A stretch of 54,445 nt of DNA. Source: Asbonarchaeum sp964517675 (GTDB taxonomy: Archaea > Nanohalarchaeota > Nanosalinia > Nanosalinales > Nanoanaerosalinaceae). Location of the stretch: positions 1 through 54,445 of the forward strand of contig CAZFEL010000006.1 in NCBI GenBank assembly GCA_964517675.1. Direction: 5' to 3'. A program made the position numbers and the translations under genes. The notes under the pieces are model-generated. The model was not told the origin of the DNA. It did no database searches and was given only the letters and a program-made list of their open reading frames with translations. Shown in pieces: positions 1 to 12,800 of this stretch. Within the stretch, counting starts at the first letter, position 1; every line of letters starts with the position of its first letter.

Positions 1-48
1 ATCCAGAGCCGAGAGAGGGTCTTTGAGTTTCTCTTCTTTGCTTGCCAT
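1..48 (-). CDS. N-terminal fragment of an unknown protein, cut by the window edge
   Basis: Only the first 16 codons are present. They read MASKEEKLKDPLSALD from an ATG at 48 down to 1. The sequence GGTGAT at 54-59 (minus strand) sits seven bases before the ATG and matches an archaeal Shine-Dalgarno, as expected for a second gene in an operon. The upstream GTPase-fusion gene stops at 67, so the two are very probably cotranscribed. The N-terminus closely resembles the gene that starts at the other end of the window (54398), so the two appear to be paralogues. I do not recognise the family from so few residues. Confidence 0.6.
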   Translation of the reverse strand, partial: MASKEEKLKDPLSALD

Positions 49-66
49 TGTAGTATCACCTTGTTA

Positions 67-1236
67 TCATGTGTAATACCAGGAGTGCTCGCTGAGTATC
101 TTCTCGAAGAGCTTGTCCAGGGCCTCATCGAGCCCCTCGCCATGGAGTGCATCCACGCCGATCGTCTCGATGCCCATCTCGTCCTCGATCGTCTCGGGCG
201 GCAGTGCCCCTTCCTTGTTCTGGAAGTTCGCAAGCACGATCGTCGGGATGCCCTTGGCCTTCAGGTTCCTGTGCATCTCGTGGGCTCGCTCGTAGTCCGG
301 GTTGCGGGAGTCAACGATCAGGAACGTCCCGAAGATCGACCGGCCGAGGAAGTTAAGCGCCCAGTCGAACCGCTTCTGGCCCGGCGTCCCGAAGATATCC
401 GCCTTCAGGCCCTTGCGCTCGACCTTCCCGTGATCCAGTGCGACCGTGGTGCCGAGCCTGTCGACGGAGACGCTGGTCTCGGACATCGACTTGACAGCCG
501 TCGACTTGCCCGCGTTGTACGGTCCCGTGACCAGGATCTTCGGCACGTACATCACCAGCCCGTTCGGCGTGATGTCGAACGGGACCTTGGTATCGATATC
601 CGGCTTCCGGACGTGGACGTACTTCAGTGTGATGCCCGACCGCTCCAGACCCTTCAGGTGGAGCACGTAGTCAAACATCTCTTTCAGCCGCCCGAAGTTG
701 CCGTCTTCCTCCTCGAACCCAAGATTGGGGAGCAGATAGTATCCGACGGTGTTGGTCTCCTCCAGCGTGCCTGATACCTCATCGAGGAACTCCTCGAGGG
801 CATCCCAGTGCCCGACCCATGAATCGATGGAATCAAGGATGAACGTCGACCCGTAGCCCTCCTTGGCCTCGAGGGCCTCGTTGACGACCTCGATCGACTT
901 CTGGATGTACTCGTCCTTGCTCTCGGTTATCTTGACGGGGATGTCGAATTCCTCTTCGCTCTGCTTATCTATCGTCGCCGAAAAGCCATCGATGAACGCG
1001 ATATCGTCCTTCTTGGTGTCGTAATCCTTGATATAGTCCTTGGCGTACTTGGGCAGCTTGTTGTTGATGAAGTACACGACATTGTCGTCCTCTTCAAGCC
1101 GGTAGTTGACCATCGAGGAGCCGAACTTCATCTTGTCGACGACGAGATCGGCGAGAATCAGGACGTGCGATCCATCGTCCACCCCTCCGTCCAGCAGTGA
1201 GTTGAGCTTCGGGAGAGGCAGCGATACCTTGGACAT
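67..1236 (-). CDS. RecA/KaiC-like domain fused to a COG2229-type small GTPase
   Basis: The protein has 389 residues and two parts. Residues 1-225 resemble a KaiC/RadA-like fold: the region starting GGVDDGSHVLI aligns with the usual GG-x-x-x-G-S lead-in, but the P-loop that should follow is replaced by ADLVVDKMKFGS, so this half probably does not bind ATP normally. Residues 232-385 are a small GTPase of the SRP-receptor-beta/MglA-like type (COG2229). Its P-loop is GPYNAGKS (238-245) and its switch II is DIFGTPGQ (280-287). The NKxD guanine-specificity motif appears as NFQN (337-340), so nucleotide preference is uncertain. The start ATG at 1236 lies 27 bases after a TATA-like box, supporting a leaderless transcript. 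It heads an operon with the truncated gene at 48. A role in signalling or polarity is inference only. Confidence 0.75.
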   Translation of the reverse strand: MSKVSLPLPKLNSLLDGGVDDGSHVLILADLVVDKMKFGSSMVNYRLEEDDNVVYFINNKLPKYAKDYIKDYDTKKDDIAFIDGFSATIDKQSEEEFDIPVKITESKDEYIQKSIEVVNEALEAKEGYGSTFILDSIDSWVGHWDALEEFLDEVSGTLEETNTVGYYLLPNLGFEEEDGNFGRLKEMFDYVLHLKGLERSGITLKYVHVRKPDIDTKVPFDITPNGLVMYVPKILVTGPYNAGKSTAVKSMSETSVSVDRLGTTVALDHGKVERKGLKADIFGTPGQKRFDWALNFLGRSIFGTFLIVDSRNPDYERAHEMHRNLKAKGIPTIVLANFQNKEGALPPETIEDEMGIETIGVDALHGEGLDEALDKLFEKILSEHSWYYT

Positions 1237-1384
1237 ATGGAGGTATGGGTCTGCCGTGTATAAAAAGGTTGTCGGACACCCGCAGCGGGCCGCTCGTGGC
1301 TGTGCGGCGGTGTCCTGGACCCTGGCCGGTCCAGGCGTGGAAGGATGCGGTACGTTTTAAACGGTTGCCAGCGACTATATCAGC
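1237..1384. promoter_or_regulatory. Divergent promoter between the GTPase-fusion and XPD-like genes
   Basis: This 148-base gap holds two outward promoters. On the minus strand a TATA box (plus-strand TATAAAAAG, about 1259-1267) is centred 27 bases before the ATG at 1236. On the plus strand TTTTAA at 1355-1360 is centred 28 bases before the ATG at 1385. Neither start codon has a convincing Shine-Dalgarno sequence, so both transcripts are probably leaderless. Confidence 0.7.
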
Positions 1385-3220
1385 ATGAAGGACCTGTTCC
1401 CGTATTCTTCCGTCAGGCCGAGCCAGTCCCGGCTGAAGTCCGATGTCGAGGATGCACTGGAGGACGGGGGCAATGTCATCGCCCACGCCCCGACCGGGCT
1501 GGGCAAGACCGCGGCCACGCTCCCGTCCTGTCTTGCCTACGGGCTCGAGAACGACAAGACCACGTTTTTCCTCACGCCGCGGCACTCCCAGCACGAGATC
1601 GCCATCGAGACCCTCCAGGAGGTCAAAGAAGAACACGGGGAGACCTTCCGGGCGGTCGATCTGATCGGGAAGCGGTGGCTCTGTGAAGGGGAACAGGGCG
1701 CCCATGTCTACAGCGAAGGAGAGGACGAGGAGACCTGTCCTCGCCATGATGAGACCTACGATGAAAACCACCAGCTGACCGAGAAGGCCCAGGCCAAGAT
1801 CGCGGAGCTGAAACACGAGATCCTCCGCGCCGAGGAGGTCAAAGAACGGTGCTCAACGGTCTGTCCGTACGAGATACTGATGCACATGGCAGCGGACGCG
1901 GACGTGGTCGTCGGGGACTACTTCCACATCTTCCACCCCGGTGTCCGGGAGGCGATCTTCACCAAATCCTCCCTCTCACTGTCCGATACGCTGTTGATCA
2001 TCGATGAGGCCCACAACCTGCCGGGCAGGACACGGTCGCTCAACTCCGCGACCCTGACCGAGCGGATGCTGGACAGAGGCGCCACCGAGGCCTCACGGAT
2101 GGGCTACTATGAGGAAGAGGAGAAACTCGGACGGCTCAACGAGGAGCTCCAGCGGATGGCAAAGAAGGAATTAGGGATGGAGCGGGAGGCCGAGATCGAG
2201 GAGGGGACGTTCACAGCGAAGGTCACCGATATCGCGACCTACGATGCCCTGATCGATGACCTTGGGGCGGTCGCGAAGGAGGTCAGCGAGGACGGGGACA
2301 ATCCGGTCTGCGGTGATATCGCGGAGTTCCTCGACCGCTGGACCGGGACAGATGATGGGTTCGTCCGTGTGCTCCAGAAGGTCCAGTACTCCGGTGATGC
2401 CTACGTCAAGCTGTCCTATTCCTGCCTGGATCCACAGTTCGCCTGCAGGGAGCCGATGAACCAGAGTCACACGGCGATCGCGATGTCGGGAACCCTGACA
2501 CCGGTGGCGATGTACATGGACCTGTTCGGGATGGATGAAAACGACACGTACGCTGAGACGTTCGAGTCACCGTTCCCTGAGGAAAACGAACTGAAGCTGG
2601 TCGTCGAGAAGGTCACGACGCGATACAAGGAACGCGACGATTCGATGTTCCAGAAGATCGCATGGTACACCCTGAAGACGATGGAGGCCGTCGATGGCAA
2701 CGTCGGGGTCTTTTTCCCATCCTATGATCTGCGGAACAAGATCCACAAGCGGCTGAAAGACCGGACCGACCGGCCGCTGTTCCTGGAGGATCGCCGGATG
2801 GACAAGGAGGAGAAACAAGACTTCCTCGAGCAGTTCGGACAGAAGACCGAGGAGGGGGCGGTCCTGCTGGGCGTGGTCGGTGGCAGCTTCGGTGAGGGCG
2901 TCGATTTCCCCGGTGATCTGATGGCTGGGGCCTTTGTTGTGGGGCTCCCGCTCCAGCGACCGGACCTCGAGACTGAGGCCCTGATCGATTTCTACGAGGA
3001 GAAGTTCGGCCACGGCTGGGACTATGCGTACAACTACCCGGCGGTCAACCGAGCCCTCCAGGCCGCGGGACGGTGCATCCGGTCAGCGGATGACCGGGGC
3101 GTGGTCGTGTTCATGGACGAGCGGTACACGTGGGACAAGTACAGCAAGGCCCTGCCACCGGGGGATTACCGGCGGACGAAGGCGCCGTGGCAGGACGTGG
3201 AGGCGTTCTTCGGGACCTGA
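1385..3220 (+). CDS. XPD/Rad3-like superfamily 2 DNA helicase with Fe-S cysteines
   Basis: The 611-residue protein has the full set of Rad3/XPD helicase motifs. The Q-like motif RPSQ is at 11-14, Walker A APTGLGKT at 35-42, DEAH at 207-210, and the motif VI region near the C-terminus is AGRCIRSADDRG. Four cysteines between Walker A and DEAH (C100, C118, C156, C160) match the 4Fe-4S domain of XPD, DinG and FancJ. The expected activity is ATP-driven 5'-3' unwinding of DNA during repair. The ATG at 1385 is 28 bases after TTTTAA, consistent with a leaderless start. It diverges from the GTPase-fusion gene. DinG-like is an alternative name; the motifs do not separate the subfamilies with certainty. 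Confidence 0.9.
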   Translation: MKDLFPYSSVRPSQSRLKSDVEDALEDGGNVIAHAPTGLGKTAATLPSCLAYGLENDKTTFFLTPRHSQHEIAIETLQEVKEEHGETFRAVDLIGKRWLCEGEQGAHVYSEGEDEETCPRHDETYDENHQLTEKAQAKIAELKHEILRAEEVKERCSTVCPYEILMHMAADADVVVGDYFHIFHPGVREAIFTKSSLSLSDTLLIIDEAHNLPGRTRSLNSATLTERMLDRGATEASRMGYYEEEEKLGRLNEELQRMAKKELGMEREAEIEEGTFTAKVTDIATYDALIDDLGAVAKEVSEDGDNPVCGDIAEFLDRWTGTDDGFVRVLQKVQYSGDAYVKLSYSCLDPQFACREPMNQSHTAIAMSGTLTPVAMYMDLFGMDENDTYAETFESPFPEENELKLVVEKVTTRYKERDDSMFQKIAWYTLKTMEAVDGNVGVFFPSYDLRNKIHKRLKDRTDRPLFLEDRRMDKEEKQDFLEQFGQKTEEGAVLLGVVGGSFGEGVDFPGDLMAGAFVVGLPLQRPDLETEALIDFYEEKFGHGWDYAYNYPAVNRALQAAGRCIRSADDRGVVVFMDERYTWDKYSKALPPGDYRRTKAPWQDVEAFFGT

Positions 3221-3272
3221 TCTCGTCCCGGGCGAAGGATTTTTAAGATTCTTCCCATCCATGGTGATTGAT

Positions 3273-3728
3273 ATGGACCTGCCTGACTGGATCGATCAGG
3301 GAACAGTGACCGGACTGGTACTCGCTGTGTTTTTCGTCGGGGGTTTCCTCACCGGTGGCGCCCTGACCGGCGATACAGTCTCATCGATCTCCGAGGACAG
3401 CGACGAGAGGGACGAAGACTTCGCCTCCCAGAGTGAGGCACTCGGCCAGGCCGAGAGCTTCCTGGAGGCCCAGTTCGGCAACCTGCCGTTCATCCGCAAC
3501 ATCACGACGGTGAGTGTCAACAGGGACACCCGCATCGAGGGGACCGAATACTTCTACAACTGGACGGTCGCCCTGACGGTGGAACCGAACAGCTTCGGCC
3601 AGTGGGCGACCAACACGACGCGTGACCGCATCCTGAACCTGTACGTCTCACCTGACGGAAAGTACGTGTTCGCATCCGCGCCTGAGTCGACAGATGTCCA
3701 GCAACGACAGGCACCGCTGGGTCCGTGA
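3273..3728 (+). CDS. Small membrane-anchored extracellular protein
   Basis: The protein has 151 residues. A single hydrophobic segment (about residues 10-32, TVTGLVLAVFFVGGFLTGGA) is followed by an acidic stretch and a roughly 100-residue domain with N-glycosylation-type NxT sites, probably outside the cell. I prefer the ATG at 3273 over the in-frame ATG at 3261: GGTGAT lies four bases before it and a TATA-like TTTTTAAG at about 3239-3246 lies 27-34 bases upstream. The spacing makes 3261 too close. I do not recognise the domain. It opens the plus-strand surface-protein block, 82 bases ahead of the first giant gene. Confidence 0.65.
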   Translation: MDLPDWIDQGTVTGLVLAVFFVGGFLTGGALTGDTVSSISEDSDERDEDFASQSEALGQAESFLEAQFGNLPFIRNITTVSVNRDTRIEGTEYFYNWTVALTVEPNSFGQWATNTTRDRILNLYVSPDGKYVFASAPESTDVQQRQAPLGP

Positions 3729-3810
3729 TGAAACGTCCCGCCACAAATGCTCCATCTTTAAAAGATGTTCGTCCCCTGTTATAACAGGACTTGACTGTGC
3801 CGGAAGGTCC

Positions 3811-6800
3811 ATGTATCCTTCTGTCCCAGGGTCCTGCTGTGATCGACCTGTGTGGCGGAACGTGACAGTCCTCGTCTTGATCCTCGTTGTCCTACCCGGA
3901 GCCGCTGGACTCTCCCAGGACTGGAACACGACAGCGGACTGGCGGGAAAGCCCTGATTTCTCCGGTGTTACCTGGGATTCGATCCAGGACCACGACGGGA
4001 CGCTCCAGCAGGGATACCGGTACGGCTCGATGACAGCAGGGCTGGTCGGGTACTGGCCGATGGATGATTCCTCAGTTCCTTCCTCGGCACCGATCCATGA
4101 GACGTTCGAGGATGGCAGTATCGTGGTCGAGGAGCACGATAACTGGACGATTTCGAACGCTGATGGGATTGTGGAGACGACGAGGAGCGCCATAACAGGT
4201 GACCGTAGTCTGAACGTGACTGTTGCCGGTGGGACGGGGACGGCGATCTATGCCAACCGGACCGGGCCGATCCAGGAGACCGCTGCCCGGTTCACCACCA
4301 GGCTGACCAACCAGCCTGTGAGCGGTGAGAGCATCAACGTCTACTTCGGAGATGCGGCACAGAATGCGGTCTGTGGTGTGGGATGGAGTGGCAACGATGA
4401 CATGGCAGAGGTCAACAGCGGGACGGTGCTGGTCTCGAACACGCTGAATGAGCCGTACAGGATCGAGTGTGATATCGACTGGATCGGTGGGACGGTCGAC
4501 ACGACGGTGAAGGATCCTGGAACAGGCGATGTGATCGCCCGGCTGAACGATACGGCGTTCACCGGCAGTTCGATCCATATGCTCCGTACTGGCGGCGATT
4601 CGGATGGTAGTGTGATGTCGCTGGTGCTGGATGATGTTGGCTGGAGTCGTTCCACTGTTGATACAGCGCTAACGAACGATGGAGGAGTGCACGGTGCATC
4701 ATACGTTTCCGAAAGCAGGGTCGGTGGGAGCGCACTGGATCTGGACGGGGCGGACGACTACATAACCATCCCTGACAGCGCCTCGCTGGATCTGCAGGAT
4801 GCGATCACGATCCATGCCTGGGTCAAGCCGGATACCGCTCCGAGCAATTACTACAACATCATCTCGAAGGGTGACGGCGGGGCGAACGGAGAAGCGCCCT
4901 GGCAGCTGGCGATACGGCAGAACAGGACACTGTCGGTCTACCGGCTGAAAAACGATAACTACAGCGCGGAACATGCTATCGGAAAGCTGCCGCTTGATGA
5001 GTGGAGTTCGGTGACGGTGACCTTCGACCAGGACAGCGGCAAGGTGCGGGCCTACGTGGACGGCAGTCTGGAGCAAAGCTGGACGAAGACGAATCCGATC
5101 TATACGGACGATGTCCCTGTGACGATCGGTGATCAGCGGTGGAACGGAGAGCTGACGGACAACAAATTCGACGGAACGATCGACGATGTACGGATCTACG
5201 ACCGGGCATTGTCGTCGAAGGAGGTCGCGGAGCTGTGGAAGCTGGAACGTTCCTCCCGTGTCACCGACAACGACCGGCTGCAGAGCAGCCTGGTAGGCTG
5301 GTGGCCGTTGCATGAGACGGATAGCAGTACTGCCTCCGATCTGTCCGGGCACAGTAATGGCGGGCAGCTCGGTAACGCGACAGATGGTGGAGCAGACACT
5401 GCTGAACCGATACAGGGTATGGCAGCGAAGGGCGGATTGACAGGCTATGCATTTGATGGGAGCGATGACTATGTACAGGCGCCTGTATTATCAGAACTGA
5501 ACACGGGCAAAATAACTGTAGCAGGGTGGGCGAAGTCGTTCGGCCCCCAAGGAGGACGACAGAGTCTTGCCTCTATCAGTGAAGGTGCCGGAAATGATAC
5601 TTCTGTCCTTGCCCTGACAAACGGAGACGGCAAAGCCCATTTCTGGATCAATGACGGCTCCACTTGGGTCGATGTCACGACACCGACGATCTTCAATGAA
5701 TGGGTTCATATCGCCGGCACATACGATGGCGAAGACCTCAAGATATATATCAACGGCGAACTGCGGAACACTCTCCACCACCCCGGCAGCATGGAGTCTC
5801 CTGGGTCAGATACAGGTATCGGCGCCCGCAATTCGGATGATAGCCATTGGTTCAATGGCCTTCTCGGAGATCTCCGCATCTATGACCGCCCACTCACCGA
5901 TTCTGAGATAGAGACACTCTACCATCAGGGAGCGGGTGATTTCGCCACTCCACCAGGCAAGGACAATGAGGGGGTCGGTTACTGGGACTTCGATGAGGGA
6001 AGTGGGAGAATAGCGGAGGATAGCTGGAATGAGAACGACGGGACGTTCGGTAACGGCTCAGCGTTCACCGAGCCGGACTGGAGTAAAGGGAAGCGAGGGC
6101 GGGCGCTGAGTTTCGATGGGACAGACGACCACGTTACCGTTGATCAGATCGCTGTGCCGGCGGGGAACGCTGAACGGACGTTGACAGCATGGGCGAAGAT
6201 GGAGTCAGGCAACACCAACACCGTCGATAAGAACGTGGTCGGATACGGCAGGAGCAACACCGCTGAGCATTTCGGGATCACGTACGGACTGGGGAGCAGC
6301 TACTGCTGGGGGCTATGGGGGTATGGCAGTACATACGACCTATGGTCACAGGATAATGGCTGTTCATCGGGGCAGGTGAGGCTGAATACTTGGTACCATA
6401 TCGCTGTGGCATACGATGGAACGACGGAGTATATCTATATCAACGGGAAACTGGCGAACAAACAGACAGTGGACCTCAACACGACAGCGACCAGTCTGGA
6501 GATCGGGTCCTCCCCGGCATCGGACAATGACTTCCCCGGCCAGATCGACGAGGTCAGGCTCTACAACCAGTCTCTTGAACCACGTCAGGTCCACGACCTG
6601 TACCAGTACGGCACGTTCGGCAGGGATATGCGGAGCCGGACCCAGGATAGAGGCATGATTGGCTACTGGAGCCTTGACGAGGATGCAGGGCAGACTGTGT
6701 ACGATCTGAGCGGACACGGGAATAACGGTACGACAGTAAACTTTGATGGCGATGAACAGGGCTCAACCGGTATTCTGGGAACAACAGCATATGATTTCGA

Positions 6801-9800
6801 TAACACTGATACATTCATCGATGCAGGTAGTGTCTTTGGGAATCAGGACGTGTATGCTGCCAGTTTCTGGTTCTACCCTGTAGATACTGGGGGTCAAGGC
6901 GATATACTCGGCCAAGAGAACTTGATGGTGTTCATCTGGAACAGAACAAGCACGGCCGGGACCCAGGAAGTGAACTTCGCGACCTGGGGGAACAACAATA
7001 ACATAGCAAGCGATATTTCACTCAATCAGTGGCACCATATCTACGGTGAATGGAATACGGAGACAAACCGCATGATTGGCTGGTTAGACGGAGAAAAAAC
7101 GCTTGATACAAGCTATACTGATGGTGTTGATTCAACCACCTCATCGCTCGGAATCGGGTCGCTTGTAGGGTTCACAGGCAGTAGTACTGTCTTTGACGGT
7201 AAAGTTGACGAAGTCCGGATCTACAACCGCTCGCTGAGTCCTCTTGAGATCCAGTCCCTCTACTCCACATCCCGGCGTGGCGAGTTGCTCACCAAGCATG
7301 ACTTCGGTGGACCGGTCCAGCCCGACCTCAGCAACCTGCTCTACCAGCAGCGGAAAGGCAGCCTGTCGCTCACGACAATCGGAAGCCTGGAAGACGACGT
7401 CCGCGAGGACAGGAAGGTGGCCCTCGACGGTCAGCAGCGTGCCTACCTCAACTGGTCGGCGAGCCACGAAACGGTCGCTGTGAAGACGGAGTTCACAACA
7501 CGACAGAGCAACGTGCTCATCGACGACTTCGAGGACGGAGACACAGAGGAGTACTATGGCGATACCGGAAACTTCAGTGTGGTCTCCGGCACTGTATTCG
7601 AAGGTGACGGTGCTCTTTACACCAACAGCAACAACAAGGTCCTCGATTCACGCAGCGGTCTTCCAACCTATCTTGAGGCAGGTGACACGTTCGCGGTCCG
7701 GCTCTACCACGGGGACAGCAACACCGGGACCTCCGTCCGGTTCGGGGTCCAGGACGCCGATAACTTCTATCGTTTCCTTGTGAGGGGCAGCCAGGAACTT
7801 GAACTCCGGAAACGGGTTGGCGGTTCCAGCACGATCCTGGACAACGTCCCTGCAAACTGGAACGCCGGCGAATGGCTCCGTCTGGAGGGGCGATGGTTCA
7901 CGGATGGGACCATCAGCGGCACCCTGTATGATGCCAATGGAAATGCCCTCGCTACCGTTTCAGGGACTGACAGTAACTTCACAGAGGGGGGGATTGGCTT
8001 CGATACTGCCCCCCAGGCCAACAACCACGAACGCTGGATCGACAATCTGAAGATCAGGGACGGTGCAGCAGACGTCACCACCGCTCCCCGTCTCTCTCGG
8101 TATGCGCTCAACGCGTCCACCTACGAGGTCGAGGGCGGCCACAACTACCGGCAGGGCAGCCTTGTCCGGACGGACCCTGACAGCTCGCTTGGCGACCTCA
8201 GGCTCGGCACCGAGGACCGGAGTGATTCCTCGCTGATCGGTCACTGGAAACTGGACGAGGCGGTGGCAGGGACCGGCGGAGCGGTGGAGGACCACTCCGG
8301 CAGCGGCAACACCGGCAACACCAGCGGCGGGGTGACAACCGGTGTGAGCGGGATCCGAGGCAGTCAGGCGTTCGACTTCGATGGGACGGACGATCACATC
8401 CAGACCAACCTGTCAGGGAGCGGTGAGCTGACCTACTCCGTCTGGGCGCGTCCAGCCTCAAGCCAGTCCACCTATGCAGGCATCATCCAGCGAGATGTCG
8501 ATGCCTATCTCTACGATGCGGTGCTCCGCACCTACCAGGCCAACTGGTCGTTCGCCGTCGGTACCAGCGGTCCAAGCTGGCAGGCAATCCGGACACCGTA
8601 CCAGGCAGGGACGTGGCAACACGTTGCTGCGACCTATGGCGACGGCGAAGCACGACTCTACCTCAACGGAGAGCTGAAAGAGACGATGGCGATCGACAAG
8701 CTCAACAGTACGGCACAGAAAGCTTTCATCGGACGGTACTATGATCCAGGATCACTGAACAGGTTCTACGACGGTCGGCTGGACGATGTCCGGGTCTATT
8801 CCAGTGCCTTGAGTCAGGAGGAGATCGACGATCTCTACCGTCCGAGTCCGGGTTACCTCACGACAGATTTCTACGGCACAGGAGACCAGCAGGACGTCCT
8901 CGACCTCTCCTGGAACGAACGCCTCCAGACCAACACCGAGCTCCAGGTCAGGGCGAGGAACGCCTCCGGCGTCCAGTCGGTAGGGTCCTCCACAGAATGG
9001 CAGGAAGGCACGCCATTCGCCACCGAGCTTGGGCAGGATCAGCTCAGTCTCGGTCAGCCGGAGGGCTTTGAGACAACATCTGTCGGTGGCTCTTCGGATG
9101 CCTTCACGAACGCCAATGGGAGCTGGCAGGTCGTGACCGACCAAGGCGATGCAGCAATCTGGGACACGGTCGGCCAGCAGTACAGCATCCTCAAATACGA
9201 GCGCGACATGGGCGGGCCGCGTGTCGTCAAGGCCGATCTACGGGACGCGGATTGCAGCGGTAACCGTCCTCATCCCGGCATCATGGTTGGATATGAGAAC
9301 GACAAAAACTGGGACTGGTTCTACCTCCGGTCCGATACCAACCAGTTCGTGCACGGACAGTATTCGGGTGGCAGTCTTTCCGCAACCACGATCGGGACGC
9401 CAACGATCAACTGTGAGGACTACCAGGAGGTCAAGATCGTCGTCAACGGCGATGGAACAGTCGATGCCTACCTGGACGGTGAGCGGTTCGCAAACGATAG
9501 ATCGATCCAGTACTCCTCAGGCGACGGTATCATCTTCTGGGACGGAGGCACGACGAACTACGAAGGATATGCCGATAACTTCGTCCAGACCAGGCTCGGA
9601 GGATCCTACACATCTCAGTGGTTCAGCGGGACGAAAAACTGGGTGCAATGGGAGGCGGACAGCGGCAGGTCTGTTGAACCGATCGCCCAGTGGAAGATGG
9701 ATGAGGGAAGCGGCCAGGTCGTACCGGACTATGTCGGCGGTTACAACGCATCGCTTGGTGACTCGACAGCCAGTGAGACAGATGACCCGGTTCGAACGAA

Positions 9801-12800
9801 GGATTGCAGGTACAACGACTGCCTTACGTTCGACGGATCGGATGATAACCTGTACACGTCCACGACGTTCCCCCGGTTCACCCGAGGCCTGACGCAGATG
9901 GGCTGGATCAAGGCCGATAGTAACAAAGACAACAACATGTTCGACGCCTATGACAGCGGTGGGAACTGGGAATGGGGGCTTTTCATCAGCTCCACGAACA
10001 ACGGAGAACTCGATTGCCAGATACGGAATGCAGCAGATTTCGCCCTTGTCGGGAGCAATATCAATGACGGTCGTTGGCACCACGTGGCCTGTACATACAG
10101 CCTCATTACAGATACGGCAAAGTTCTATATCGATGGCGAAGAGGTAGGCACCGCCTCCGCAAGTGCCTCTTCCATCGCTCCAGCAGTCGAGACATACTTC
10201 GGCCAGCGAGATACTGATGGCAGCTGGAACATCAACGGCAGCCTAGACGACCTCCGCATCTACAATCGTAGCCTGTCTGAAGAAGAGATACGATCAATCT
10301 ATCATGCACCCTCCAGCTCCTGGTACTCGAGTTCCGTGCAGGTGAGAAGCAGTGAGTACAACCCCACAAAACCTGCCCTTGTCGGCTCGTGGAGCTTCGA
10401 GGGGACGGGACAGAACATCCGCGATACCGCAGAACAGAACGACGGTATGCTTGGTCCGAATATGTCCGATAGCAGCCAGGACCCGGTCAGGGTAGACGGT
10501 TACTCCGGACAGGGACTCAGTTTCGATGGTATCGATGACTACGCTGAAGTATCGGACAGCTCAGCGTTCCAGGGTGATTTCACCATGACCGCCTGGGTGA
10601 AGATCCCGGACGGAGAAGGCGGGGCTGTAACAGACAATTACGATGGCGCTTATCCACAGGCCAAGCTGCGTGTCCATAATGGCGAGATAGGAGGAGGGCG
10701 AACGGCCGGAGCCGTCAGATTGCGGCTACACGATGGCAGCAACAACCTCGAAGTGGATTCATCGACAGTCATAGACGATGGCACTTGGCATTTCTTGACA
10801 GGTGTACGGAGAGGCGACACAGGGATTGTGTACATCGATGGTGTCAAGGAAAACAGTACCGAGATACAACTCGCACCTGATCTGACACAGGAGAACCGGC
10901 GGATAGGTGCACGTGTCGACGGTAACACCAAAGAGTTCTTCGGGGGCACAATCGATGAGGTCAAGATCTACGACCGAGCGCTGTCCACCAACGAGATCCA
11001 GGCACTGATGAACCTCTCCGAGTTCACATCGGTGATCGAACAGGAGCGAGGACGTATGGTCGATGCGAACAACACAAATATCAACGGGCAGCGGTTCGAT
11101 GAGCGATACTACCAGTTCAAGGCGAATCTGCTGTCCGGAAGTGCACAGAGCTCACCGCGGATCGAGCAGGTCTGGCTGGCCAATGCCTCCGGCTGGTCAT
11201 CATGGTTCACCGACCCGACCGGGAACCCGCTCGACCTGGACAGCGCACGGTACGCACAGCTCCAGTTCAACCTCTCCTCCACCGTTGCCACCAACACACC
11301 GACACTGGACAACGCCACACTCGACCTCGCCGACGCGTTCACACCACTATCACTGCCACGGCAGTACACCATTGACAGCTGGCAGGAGTGGCTGGACGGG
11401 ACGTTCTACAACACCGAGGTGGACGGCAGCCAGGGTGAGGAGGTGCGTATCGGGACCCGGAACGGCTCCGATTCCTCACTTGTCGGCTACTGGCGGCTCA
11501 ACGAGAACGTCGTCGGTGAGGGCGGGATCGTGACGGACAGCTCCGGCAACGACAACGACGGCGTGACGAAAAACGGCGTGACAACGAACGTCGACGGGAT
11601 CAGGAACACGACAGGGTTCCATTTCGACGGAGACGATGACTATGTGCGGCTCCTGCTCCCGGAGATCGAGAGCGAAGTCACAGTCTCTGGCTGGATCCGT
11701 TTTGAGAGCTTCGATAATTCCAACGGGGCCGATGAGTGGCAGTTCCTCGTTGACACCTACAACGGCACACAGCGATCATACAGGCTCGGAAAGCGCACCA
11801 GCACGAACGAGTTCACGTTCAACATCAAGCTCGAGAACGGCACCAGTCCCTGGTGTGACAGCGGATTCGTGCCGAACCTTGAGCAGTGGTACCATCTCGC
11901 CGGGACGTACGACGGCGAGGAGCAGGAGATCTACGTCGATGGGAAACAGGTGGCCTCCTGCTCACTGCCAGGCGATCTGGAAGGCTCGCGGCTCGTCGGC
12001 ATCGGAGCAGAGCCGCAGACAGGCGGACTGAACTGGTTCCACAACGGTTCGATCGACGACGTGAAGATCTACTCGCGCGCACTTCCCCAGTCAGAGATCA
12101 TCGACGAGTACCGACCGTCTCCACGCTACTGGACCTCCGGTTTCATCGACTCCACCAACGACACACAGACCTGGGATGGCTTTGAATGGGCTGAGATGCT
12201 GGAAGGCGGGACCGAGATCGAAGGACGGGCACACACAGCGAGCAGTGTCAACGTGACAGAGACACAGGACGATTGGGACCGCGGTTCCTCCTCCATCGCA
12301 GCCCACGACAAGCTGGTCGGCTACTGGCGGTTCGAAGAGAAGGTAGACGGCAGCGGTGGCACAGTCAGGGACTGGAGCGGGAACGGGAACAGCGGCACCA
12401 CAAGAGGAGGTGTGCAGACCGCTGCTGGAGGGTTTATTCCACAGAGCAACGCATACAGCCTTGACGGCGTTAATGACTACATCGACATCCCTAACATGAC
12501 CTTTGGTTCGACCATAACTGCTTCAGCCTGGGTCAATCTGGATGAGAGACCCTCCCCCGGGAACTATGGGGAAGTACTCATCTGGTCGGGCGGGGAGTAT
12601 CCGATCACAATCTGGGAAGATGGTTCAATCGACTACTATGACGGCAGTCGGGCGGAAAGTAGGAACCTTACCTGGCAACCTGGGAAATGGTATCATATTG
12701 CCGTCGCCGCCGACAATGGTGCCGTCACCCTATACAGGAACGGAGCGAACGTCACCTACGACAGGACCTCGTCTGGCGGTCAGATTCGTGCAACAAAAAT

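Noticed and set aside
3694..3810. An earlier ATG (3694) as the start of giant protein 1
   Set aside because: It lies inside the preceding gene, upstream of the TATA-like box at 3757-3764, and would put a charged stretch before the signal peptide.
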